A DNA stretch of 64,000 bases, taken from Diospyros lotus. Lineage: Eukaryota; Streptophyta; Magnoliopsida; Ericales; Ebenaceae. The notes beneath the pieces were generated by a model. The model did no database searches. It worked only from the letters and a program-made list of their open reading frames with translations, and was not told the DNA's origin. The DNA lies in contig NC_068345.1 of NCBI RefSeq assembly GCF_014633365.1, positions 12,098,058-12,162,057 on the forward strand, written 5' to 3'. Both the position numbers and the translations under genes were made by a program. Of this stretch, positions 12,087 to 22,900 are shown one piece after another (within the stretch, counting starts at the first letter, position 1; the number at the start of each line of letters is the position of its first letter).

Positions 12087-13800
12087 ATTTTGGTGTGGAC
12101 TGACTTGGTCTTTCACATTTGTGAAAGAGGCTTAGTCAGCCAAGGTAAGGAGTTGTTTGTGAAGGAGGCATGAGGGAGCTTGAGGAGGAGGACTGAAGGG
12201 TTCAAGACTTTGCACAAGGTGCAACCAACATTAACTTCTTACCATAAGGTAAAAGTTAGTGTTATTATGGTTTTCATTTTGAATGATATATATATACACA
12301 TGGTTGAAACTATTAAGTTTGTAAGAGATTTTAGTTCATTTCTACTACATTTATATGGTTTTGAAAAATGTTTTCGAAAAACCTCATGAATCTCTTTCGG
12401 TAATATTTTTGTATAACATCTTCCATTTGTCTCACGTTGCTTCCAAAGTGCTTCATATTCGCTTAAAGGAATTGTTAGTGGAGCAGTCTCAAAAGGTTTT
12501 TCTAGGAAAGTCTCTCGATTCCTTGAGAGATTTAGATGACTACTAATGTCAATCCTTTCTTTGCTCTGTCTATTTCATATTGCTTGAGATCTTGTATGAA
12601 TCCTTTTAAATATTTGTGTATAATCGCCTTTTTGATTGATTTCTCATAGATGACACCCATTATTGTCGCTTGAACACAATAATAAAATTTATTTGCCAAG
12701 AAGAACCATCTTTAAGCCTTGAGAATTCTATAAAAATAAACACATTAGAAAGCGCAGCGTATTAGAGCACTTGAACTAGTAAAAAGTAACTTACTTGGGA
12801 GGAATGATCCTCTTCTATTTATAGATGAATTTGTTGGGAAATGATAACAATCTTTGATATATATAGACTAAGATTGTTATAGATAATCTTCATTCGTTGT
12901 GGATTTACATGAGGAGATTTTGGAAGTAATTGTTTGTATGTTTCTCATGGAAATACCTCGTGAGGGACCACCTAGGAAATTCTCCTGGGGTTTGTTGGGA
13001 GATTTTCATTGGTGCAATTGGGCTGCAGAAAGTGAAAGTGCCTAAAGGGAAAAGGGAAAAGAAAAGAAAATAAAGAAAGAAAAATATAAAGAATGGAGCT
13101 ATGATGCACGAAAACTTCTAGAGGACACTGTTTCATCATTTCAAAAACTTTTTTGTTGTTACCTAACTACAACAATTAAATTTATTTATCTTGGGATTAG
13201 CCAAAATAGAGTCTTTCACCATGGCAGAGGGTTCGAGATGCCATGAGTAAGGTTAAATGGATCTAGAACAGGTTGGGCCGAAACCCAAATGTGTCTTTGG
13301 GGGCTTTCAGATGGGTCTTTACGGAGTCAGGATGAAGATGCCCTGATGGGTCTTCAGGAGAAGGGGTTTCCAATCCCTCGGGTGAGCTAGGCTGGAACTT
13401 AGCCTACAGTCACAAATGAAAGTCAGAAAGGCACGCGGGAGACTTTCCTACACGGGCCCTCTGATGCCTAAGTAAAATAATAGTCTGAGAGAAATGTCCA
13501 AATGTATGTCCAACGTCACAAGGATGATGCAAGTGTATGTATATGATAAGTATCCTGACGAGGTGTTCATGTTATGTTTGAGTTCTCAGATGGGTTTTAT
13601 AGAGTGATGGCCGAATGGCTTGAGAGAGTTGGGATAATAGCTTGAGAATCTAAAAGGTCTAAGCATCTGGTGAGATTCGTTTATCCTAAAAGAGTCTTAG
13701 AGGTCTGAAAGGTTGAGTCCCGAAAGAAAAGTCCTTTTGCCTTCCAAGAGACATTTATTTATAGGAAAAATAGTGGGATGCGTAGTTGAGCCGGAATAAA
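12087..13800. other. Gene-free repeat-like stretch
   Basis: No gene was recognised. Reading frames of 60-70 residues at 12180-12546 have no family I know. The part 13000-13790 is GA-rich and resembles LTR leader or LTR sequence, with a TATA-like CTTTTATTTATAGG context near 13750. It lies between the truncated copia RT and the second copy of the copia-type LTR. Confidence 0.35.
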
Positions 13801-14938
13801 ATGAGACACTCCTATAGTGGTTCAGCGTCTCCACACAAGATATAGCAAAAATAAATAAAATAAGACAATATGCAATTTATAGTAATTCAGTGTCTCCACA
13901 CACACATACTCCACTTTCTCAAGATCTAACCACTCTTGGGGTTTCACTAAACTAATTTCATTAAGGTTTTCTCCCTATCTCACCTTGAAAACTAGATACA
14001 TTACTAGATTACAACGGGTTTTAGGCAACCATTATACCAAGGAGGTGTTTGGTATGGGAGAAATTTTTACATTCTTGGTAATGTTAGATTGGGAATCTAT
14101 ATTCCCATGTTTGGTATAATTTTTTTAAAAAAGAATCATAGAAAAATAGCATTCCCTGGAATTATTTTTAATCAACTTTCCCATAAAAAGATTTCCATGG
14201 ACAAGGAAAACTTTTTAACAAATAAAAAGACTAAAACACCCCCCCATATATATATATATATATATGATGTTTGCCCCCATTTACATTCTCCTTCTACCCT
14301 AATCGGCCACTATTATAATCTATGTTTCCCTTGTTGCGGCGCTGCGACGTGGGTGTCTCCCCTGTAATTTTCCTTCCGTCTTTCTATCTCAACCTGTCAG
14401 CCATTTATTCTTCGTCCGTTTAAGTGAGTCAAAGAATCAAACACAATGAGATTTAGCCATTATATGTATATAATATTCAATAGATATAATATATTACATG
14501 TATATAATATATTCTTCCATCTCAGCTTTGTTAATACTATAACTTGTATATGATATATAATATATTCAATAGATATGTTATGTCCTATCCATTAAATTAT
14601 TTGTTTATTTTTTTTAGATTTTATGTTAATGTTGCATCAATTAGTTGGCCATATTAAGCACCTGCAATGTTCTATTATATATATATTTTACGTATTATGC
14701 ATGTACATATATAATGCTATGTTTTATTCATATACATACATAATGTTTTGTCTTATAATTTAGTATTTTTATTTATATTTGAGAACAATATTTGTCGATG
14801 ATGATGGTAATGTTTGTTGTTTGGAATTTTGATTTGAGGGGGGAGTATATTTGATAATATCTAGGGTGCAAATTAGATTGGCTTTGGATTGATTTATTTG
14901 ATAATTATTTATAAACTAAATGAATTAAAAAGTTCTAA

Positions 14939-16297
14939 ATGTATATATATATTTTTTATGTTAGATTATGGCAACGTTGCACTATATATGGAAGGAAGCA
15001 AAGGCTCATCATTGTACTTATTATGCATTTGGAGTGTTTGAATCAATTGACTCTATTCTCGATGAATATATGTGCTTTGTTATTAGCTGATTTTGCAATG
15101 AGGAGAACTAGGAAAAAGGTAACATGGGATTTCCATAATAAGGCTATGATAAGGAATGTCAATTTTAATATGATTGTTTATATCAATGATACATCCTGTA
15201 TTGAAAATACGATGGATAGAAGGTCATTTTATGTATTGTGTGAGTTACTTAAAACTGTTGGAAGGCTTGAACCAACTAGGCACATGTGTGTAGAAGAGCT
15301 TGTTGTAATTTTTTTGCACAGTTTGGCTCATAATGTTAAAAATAGAGTAATTAAAAGGCAATTTATGAGGTCTGGTGAAACAATAAGTAGACAATTCAAC
15401 AAAGTTTTGCATGTAGTATTACAATGTCATACAATTTTACTCAAACAACCTGAGACAGTCCTTGAAAATTCAACTGATGACCAATGGAAATGGTTCAAGG
15501 TAAAATTAAAAATACATATAAGTTTAGGTAATGTTAATTTAATAATCATGAAATAAAAACTAATGACTTTGTGATTTTTTTTTTTATAGAATTAACAGAA
15601 TTGTCTAGGAACTTTAGATGGAACATATATCAAGTTAAATGTCCTACAAGATGATAAGCCTAGATATAGGACTAGGAAAAGTGATATAGCAACAAATGTG
15701 TTAGGAGTTTGTTCTCAAGATTTACAATTTATTTACTTCTTGCCTGGTTGGGAGGGATTAGCTGCTGATTCTAGGGTACTCAGAGATGCTATATCTCGTA
15801 GGAATGGATTAAGGATTCCAAAAGGTACTTCAATTTATTTGTGGTAACCCCAAGTTTGTTTTGGTTAATTTTTTTTAACTGTTTATATGGTTTCTAAGTG
15901 TTAGTCATTATTTTTAGGTTACTACTACTTATGTGATACTGGTTACATGAATGGGGAAGGGTTCCTTGCACCTTACAGAGGGCAAATATATCATCTTAGT
16001 GAATGGAGACATGGGGCACAACTTGCAACACCACAGGAATTTTTTAATATGAAACACTCATCTGCTGGGAATGTCATAAAAAGATGTTTTGAGATGTTGA
16101 AGGGATGTTGGGAAATTTTAAGAGCTAAGTCATTCTATCCTATTAGAACACAATGCAAGATTATAACTGCATGTTGCTTGCTTCATAATCATATCAGAAG
16201 AAAGATGGTAGTTGACCCCTTAGAAGATCGTATATTTGACATGGAAGAAAATGAAAATATTCTGGAAGCTGATAGAATAACTCATGTAGACATCTGA
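14939..16297 (+). pseudogene. Harbinger DDE transposase, three exons, catalytic Glu lost
   Basis: This is the nuclease-like transposase that cuts and pastes PIF/Harbinger elements. The exons are to 15499, 15599-15824 and 15918-16297, joined by clean GT-AG introns that restore the family sequence (DQWKWFK/NCLGTLDGTYI and IPKG/YYYLCDTGYMNGEG). The start is uncertain; the methionine at 15098 is nearer to where family similarity begins. Exon 1 carries the helical N-terminal region (RRSFYVLCELLKTVGRLEP, RSGETISRQFN). The first Asp is in LDGTY and the second in AADSRVL. The third acidic residue, normally in VIERCFG, is Lys here (NVIKRCFEMLKG), so the DDE triad is broken although the frame stays open. 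Confidence 0.88.
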
Positions 16298-16602
16298 TGC
16301 TTGGACACGTTGAAGGGATGACCTTGCACAACAAATGTTTAACACTTGGAGGAGAAGTGTTTGAAATATTCATAATTCCATGTTTCATTTATGTTAATTT
16401 GTAATAATTGACAATTCTTAGTGGTTTCTTAATTTTGCTGCAATGGTGATAATTCCATCTTTTATTTTCATTATGATGTAATAATATGTATTCATAATTT
16501 TTTTTTTTGTGATTTGGTTTGTTTTACCTATGTTATATAATTGTTGTCTTTTTGTCTATGCCTTTCTCTTGATATATAATGAACTTTTTTTTCCTTCACT
16601 AG

Positions 16603-17635
16603 ATGGCAAACAATAGTCAATCTATAATAAAACGTACTAACCATCAGTGGACATTAGAAGAGGATGCAATACTTGTTGAGTGTCTAGTTGAAGTTGGGCC
16701 ATCTTGGAAGAGCGACAATGGATTCAAGCCTGGATTTGCTACTCATTTGGAGAAAATGATGCTTGAGAAAATGTCTGGTTGTACCTTGAAAGCTAACCCT
16801 CATGTTGGGTCAAGGATTAAGTAATTAAAGAGGCATTATAATGCAATTTGTGAAATGATGGGGCCTAGGGGTCCTAGTGGATTTGGCTAGAATGATAAAG
16901 ACAAATTGATTGTGGTTGAAAAAAAAATATATAAAGAACGGATAAAGGTAAAATATAGTAACAGATTTGTACTTTTTTCTTTTTTTCATCAATATAGATT
17001 TATTCGTTAAATAATTTTTAAAAAAAATTCTATTTTACAGATCCATCCTTCTGCTAAAGGGCTTTATAATAAGCCCTTCCTTTACTTTGACATATTGGAT
17101 CCAATTTTTTGTAAAGATGTAGCTAATGAAGCTAATGCGGAGGATCCATCAGATGTTGTGGAAGCAATGGACAAAGAAGCTAATGTTACTGAAACTAAGA
17201 ATGGAGAAGATGGACTTTCGGACTTTGTTGAGGAAACCCAACAAATATCCACTAATGACAATAGTGCTAAAGAGGTTGGGGGATATGCTAGTGGGTCAAA
17301 TTCTGCTAAAAAAAGGTAAAAAAAGAGAGAGACATAATGATTCAATGATTGAAATGGTATCTAAAACTATGGAGAGGCTTGGTTGTGTTTATGAGAGCAC
17401 TAATGAGAATATTAAGGAGTTGACTTCCTGTTTTAAGTATGAATATGAGGGAAGTAATAGGAGGATGTCAATTTTTGAAGAGCTTATGAAGATTGAAGGA
17501 TTGACTACTCAAGAGAGGGTTCGAGTTGGTATGACTATATGTAAGGATAGCAATATAACTGACTTTTTTATGCAGGTGGATCCTAAACACAAAAAAGATG
17601 TTAGTGGCCCAATCCTAGTCTTTAAATTGATGTGA
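16603..17635 (+). pseudogene. Harbinger Myb/SANT-like protein, interrupted
   Basis: This is the second Harbinger protein, which in the family binds DNA and helps import the transposase into the nucleus. Exon 1 (16603-16947) begins MANNSQSI and has the Myb/SANT-like start HQWTLEEDAILVECLVE, then a run of GF, H and LK residues typical of plant Myb_DNA-bind_3 domains. Two in-frame stops, TAA at 16822 and TAG at 16888 (a Trp codon in relatives, inferred), interrupt it. The intron 16948-17040 is normal. Exon 2 (from 17041) is acidic, then a slip in the A-run near 17310 shifts the frame before the helical C-terminus (SMIEMVSKTMERLG...VGMTICKD) that ends near 17635. Confidence 0.8.
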
Positions 17636-19080
17636 AGACTTTAGTAATTGGATTTTATTTTGGTTTGTGGATTTATGTAACTACTTATGTAGCAAACTTT
17701 AAATTGATATTAGCACTTGTGAATGCCAAAGTACTTTGGTTTTTATTTTGTCATGTCATGATAGTTCTTTAAAATTTCCTTTATGAACTTGTTTAGGTTC
17801 TTGTAATGCAACTTTACTTCTTCGTGTACAAACAATATTGTGTTCTAGAATAGAAAGAACCACCAAAGTAGTGAAATAAAAGTATACAATCATGCAGTTT
17901 TCGTTATTTCAATTATACCTACTACTTGCATTTTCACATATATTGACCTTCATGTATCATAAGCTTTATTAGCAACAATAACTGAATATTTTGTATATAA
18001 AATTTTTTAAAAATAATTAAAGTAGATAGTCATACAAACATATATATTATGTATATATATTATACATAATGTGTAAAAAAATGATGTTTTTTGACTTCTT
18101 AAAGAGATTTTTTTTTAAGTGACATAGAGGTTGTGGACCCCAATATTTTATATATTAGAAGAAATTTATCATTTTTAAACAAAAAAATCAAATAAGGCTA
18201 ATTTTGGAAAATTAACATATATTCCCAGGAATGTTGCATTTAAACCAAACATAAAAATGTAAGATTCCTAAAAAAGAATACCCAACATTCCTAAGAATGT
18301 TTAAAACTAATCAAACATAGAATTATATAAATTCTGGGAATCTTTATTCTCAAGAATCATAAATCTCAAGAATTTAAAAACTTTTCTTGTACCAAACACC
18401 TCCCAAGGTTTTCTCCTTAGCGTACCTTGGAAACTAGATGCACTCCTAGATTTTAACGGTTTTAGACAACCAATACAATCCACAATAAAAGTTTATGTGA
18501 TTGCAAATATTTGTCCACGCTTAAATACAAATGAATAAGTAATTAATAACAAATATACAAGGCAATGGTATGAAAATAAGAAAGTAAATCAGTAGCCTCA
18601 AATTTGATGGAAAAATTTGTAGTAAGCTTGAAATCAATTTCTCTTCTTGCCTTGTGGCTCTTCGATGGATGAGTAACAAAGATTTGAGAGTCTTAGATTA
18701 CTTGAATTTTTGCTTAAGAGCGTTTGAGAGTTTGTGATTGCTTTGTATGTGCAAAATGTACAGTTGATGATTTTCAAAATGAGCTTGGGGCATTTGTTGA
18801 AAGTACAATAGTAAGTATTGTAGCAAATGGTTGAAATACTATGATACTAGTCAAAATAATATAGGATATTGTAGCAATAGTCAAAATACTTTTAAATAAA
18901 TTTTTAATTATTTAAAAAATAATTTTAATGAAAAATATCACTTTTGATAATACATATACTATATCAAAATATTTTATAAATTAATTAAAAATAATTATGT
19001 ACTACAATTAGTATATTTATTCAACATATCATTTTTGTTTAATCATCAAAACTTGATTATAATTTGAATATAGCAAGTTG

Positions 19081-19907
19081 GCTCAATAGAAAGCTTTTCT
19101 GGAAAGACGTATCGAATGAGGCCAGAGGGTTTGCAAAAGTTTTCGGGGTAAGACACCTTGATGGCTATCTCCAGGTGGGCCCGAAAGGGATTCGGGCCAT
19201 CGGATGACTTTGGCCCGGGAGATCTCGAAAGGTGTCTTGGACTTGGGCAAAAAAGATGCATGATTAGGTCGATCCCAAAGGACCCATCGGGACCAAGAGG
19301 TTCTCATCCTAGAGATGGTCCAGGGGATAGTGGACTCGAAAATTGCTTTGAAACTTAGGAGAATTTTAAAACAACCCACAATAATTTTCATTTTCGAAAC
19401 ATTAAAAAACATTTATGGGCTACTTTTACAATTTTATAAAAGTTTTTATGGCTATTTTGTAATATAAAAAAATATCAAAAATTCATTTTCGATTTGGAAA
19501 CTCATTTCCATTCATGAATAAAGATAAAAAAGATTTCGTCTCTAACTCAAATTTTTTATTTTTTTTAAAATTTATTTTCAAAATTTATTTAAATGTATTA
19601 TGAAATTTATGTTTATTTTTAGATTAAATAATTATTTTTTATATTAAAAATTATATTTATAAAAAAAATTATAATTTTCTTATAAATATAATTTGTATTT
19701 TTATTTTTTAAAAAAAATAATATTTTTTTTATTTTGGTTTCATATAGGAGAGAAGAATAAGGAAAAGAAATAATTTTAAAATATATTATATTTTGATTCT
19801 TTTAAAACATTTAAGTAAAATTATAAGGTGAAACTAAATATCTAGATTCGTCAAAAGCATTTATTACATTAATCTAAAGCTTATTTACCCAAAACTAAAC
19901 TGTGACA
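19081..19907 (+). promoter_or_regulatory. Upstream region of QTRT2
   Basis: No gene is seen. From 19081 to 19340 there is a GC-balanced patch of unknown origin. From 19380 to 19880 the sequence is strongly AT-rich, with long A and T tracts directly before the QTRT2 leader. The QTRT2 promoter and transcription start must lie here, but I cannot place a TATA box with confidence. Confidence 0.35.
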
Positions 19908-19922
19908 ATGGTGTTTGTTTGA
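19908..19922 (+). promoter_or_regulatory. Very short upstream ORF in the QTRT2 leader
   Basis: An ATG followed by three codons and TGA ends 31 bases before the QTRT2 start codon, in a different frame (19908 versus 19954). If the transcript starts upstream of 19908, ribosomes would meet it first, which could lower translation. The transcript start is not known. Confidence 0.35.
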
Positions 19923-19953
19923 CGGTGAACTCAGAGAAGAGGGAGCGAGAAGA

Positions 19954-22900
19954 ATGAAGTTCGCGGTGCAGGCATGGAGCAAGAAGGGAAGAGCAAGAGT
20001 TGGCGTTCTACAGTTGGCGAACCCAACAACAGAGACGCAACTAGAAATAGAGACTCCGGCTCTTCTGCTCTCCACCCGCAAAGGCCTTCCTTCCTTCATC
20101 TCGCCGGACCTTCTTCCATGCCTTCCTTCCCCTGATTCCCACCTCCTCCAGTGTAGCCCTCTTCACTTGTAAGGCCTTTTTATCTACTACTATACTAGCA
20201 TTATGCACTTTACTTCACTACTTTCTCGGGATTTATTAATGGCACTTTTAAAATGCACACCAGGTGTTTGTGATTTCTTCCATGAGCTTACCGCTTTGCA
20301 TTTTTGCTGCATTCCCGGGTCTTATATTAGCCTGCTAGCGTGTTCCTTCGGAAACTGCTATAGCGTACAAACAAGCAAGTCTTTGACCTCCCCCCTTCCA
20401 ACTTACCCGTTTATAAACCCTTCCATATACCGCTAGTGTTGTTATAGGTTGATTTAAATTGAATCCCTTCTTAGCTAGATCATTCTATCTTCTCATTCCT
20501 GCTAAGTGCACCTGTATAAGATGTTAACGTACTCGTTCATCACCTCAACTCCCAACAATGCACCATATGGCTACAGAGAGGCATCCCAGCTTCAAAATGT
20601 TCACTTATCTGCCATCGTAGCATCTTTGTTCGTGGCAATAAGGATATTCCTGCAGATGCATGTAGTGAAGGAACCTGACCATATTAATTATGTGATGAAA
20701 CATGACCATATCAATTATCATCATTCACCACCATTTCATTGAAACTTTTTTATCTGAAGACGGTGTTGAAACTTTATTTTGTCATTCCCTCGCTAGAGGC
20801 TTAGGCTTGCATTAGGAAGGACATCAAGCGTAATTTGCCACATTGTTATTTGCATGGATTTGTATTGTGAATGTGACTTTTAGAAGTTATTATGAATGTT
20901 CATCAACCCTAACTCTGTAAGGATAAGGTATGGTTGATGATGTGATGATGGGCTGTAATGAAGGAATACCTCCATATTACACATTGTGCCAAAACATGAT
21001 CCCCCTTCCATTCCCAATCAAAATCAGTCTGAGTTTCTGAAGTTGTCCCAAGCTTCTTAGATCTCTCTCTAGAAAAGTCGATCTCATGTAGGCCTCTTAC
21101 CTCCCAAGAAATTCATGCTCTTGCCTCACAATCATACTTACCCACACCACTCTCCATAGCTTATAGTATACTACCTTAATAGGACCTGATTGAAAAGCCT
21201 GAATTGGCTGCTCAAAACCACTTTCCCTCTTGGGATACAAAAACAATTCAAATCAATAGGTAATACTTGAGGTTATCCCCTTTGACGTAGTCATGTAGAA
21301 AAGTTCTTTCTACTTTTTTTTTCAACATTATTTTAGTTATTTTTCTTCAAAGATTTCCTTAAGTTAATTTGCGTTTAAGTGGCAGTAGATTGATTTTTTT
21401 TTAATAATTTGCTAATATTTTTACCTCTTGGAAAAAAGAAGGTTATTTTCCTGATATTTTATGTAAATATTATATGGATATCTGAAATATGTGCTTATTT
21501 TGCTGTTTTTCTGTTCTTTTTCCCCCTCAGTGTCAAGGAACTGTAGGATATTAGTTTAATCATTGGCCATCTTTGATTCCAACCGTTTTGAGGATTTCTA
21601 CTAAAAAATGCTCCTATTGTTTTCATGCATTGTTGAAGTGAGAAGGGATGTGCCAGAGTTGGTGATGGAGCACGTGACTAATCTCTTCACTCTGCTTTAT
21701 GGCCTTTGAGGCATTTGAGAGGTTAATTATTTGTACATAGAGAAAATTTGAGGTGAAGGCTATTTTCTGGGATCTGAAGGAAAATGGCAGGGAAAAATTC
21801 AACTGAAGAGATATTACAGTGCTGGAGCTCCTTCCAAAGTTTGCCTGTTTCTTTAGTGCAGTAGATGAGAAGCTCTTGATTGCTGACAATTTGATTTGGA
21901 GGTGAAATGTCATAGCTTGTTTGGCCTCTGTAACTTTGATGTTGGATCCACGTGCACATTCTCACTAATTCTAGTGTGGCAAGGAGTGTTGGGGGTTTAA
22001 CCTGTAGCTTTCTTTGAGATGGAGTATTGGTGGTGGGTTGGTAGGGTGGGGGGTTAGGAGAAAAGTGTGGTCATTCGATCTTCTTTGTGGTCATTGCTCT
22101 TTGTTTAATGTTGGATCTGTGGGAATAAATTAGGTACATTCAAGGAATGAAGAAGCTCTTTTATAGACTTAAAAGACTCTTTTGTTATGCTTTACAGTTG
22201 GGGTTCAGGAATTATCATTTTGTAGATTTTTTTGATCAGTAAGTTTTGTCCTAGGCCTCTTTTATGTTGATGAGTGTGTTGCTCTCTCCCCCCCCCCCCC
22301 CCCCCCCCCCCTCTCTCTCTGTTTCAGCTGTGCATGCCATCATTGTTTAACTTCCTTTTTACATGGGAGGCATTCCCTTTGACATTAAAAACATTAAGAA
22401 TAAAAAATTGTAAAGCTAGTCATGGTCCTGTATACTAGGAAATAGGAATTTTCTAATTTTTGCTGACTAGCTCACAATTATGTCATTGTTTGATTCTGCA
22501 GCTTAGAGGGACTTAATCTAAAAACGATGTCAAGTATTGGAGGGCTCCATCGGCTTCTTGGTTTGCATGAACATGGATTTGCAACTGTACCAAGGGACTC
22601 TATTTCATGTCTTCCAGATTGTGATAGTACCAACAAGACTGGAGCATCTTTTGAAACTCCTTGTGGTCGTCTCTTGGTAATTCTCCCAAATATCCTTGAT
22701 TGCATTAACCTTCTCACTTGGTTTTCTTATTGGAAATTATTTGCTTGGTTGTGTCAAATTTCCGTATGCCTGCAGATAAAACCTTCAGAATACATGGAAA
22801 TGATTTCTTCCATGAAGCCAAATTTATGGGCCACTTTAGCTGATGAAGTGCCTGCATGGGTTTCAGCAAAGAGAAACAAAACCTCAGTAGACCGAACTTT

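Larger units (their letters stand above)
14041..18403 (+). mobile_element. PIF/Harbinger transposon, 4363 bp, complete ends
   Basis: The 14-bp terminal inverted repeats are perfect: GGAGGTGTTTGGTA at 14041-14054, and its complement ending at 18403. They are flanked by the 3-bp duplication CAA at 14038-14040 and 18404-18406. Three-base duplications and GGxxGTGTTTGG-like ends are typical of the PIF/Harbinger group. Both proteins of the group are inside in the same direction: a DDE transposase (14939-16297) and a Myb/SANT-like partner (16603-17635). Both are damaged, so this copy could move only with outside help. Confidence 0.93.
13801..19080 (-). repeat. Copia-type (SIRE-like) LTR copy 2, split by Harbinger
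   Basis: The reverse complement of 18404-19080 followed by 13801-14040 aligns by eye along its length with 1920-2641 plus 5103-5230. Shared landmarks are TTTTGATGATTAAAC, the low-complexity segment with GCTACAATA repeats, CACAAGGCAAGA, TTGTATATTTGTTAT, ATCTAGTTTCCAAGG, AAAACCTT and GTGTGTGTGGAGACAC. The Harbinger transposon was inserted into it. The outer borders are approximate. Confidence 0.55.
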
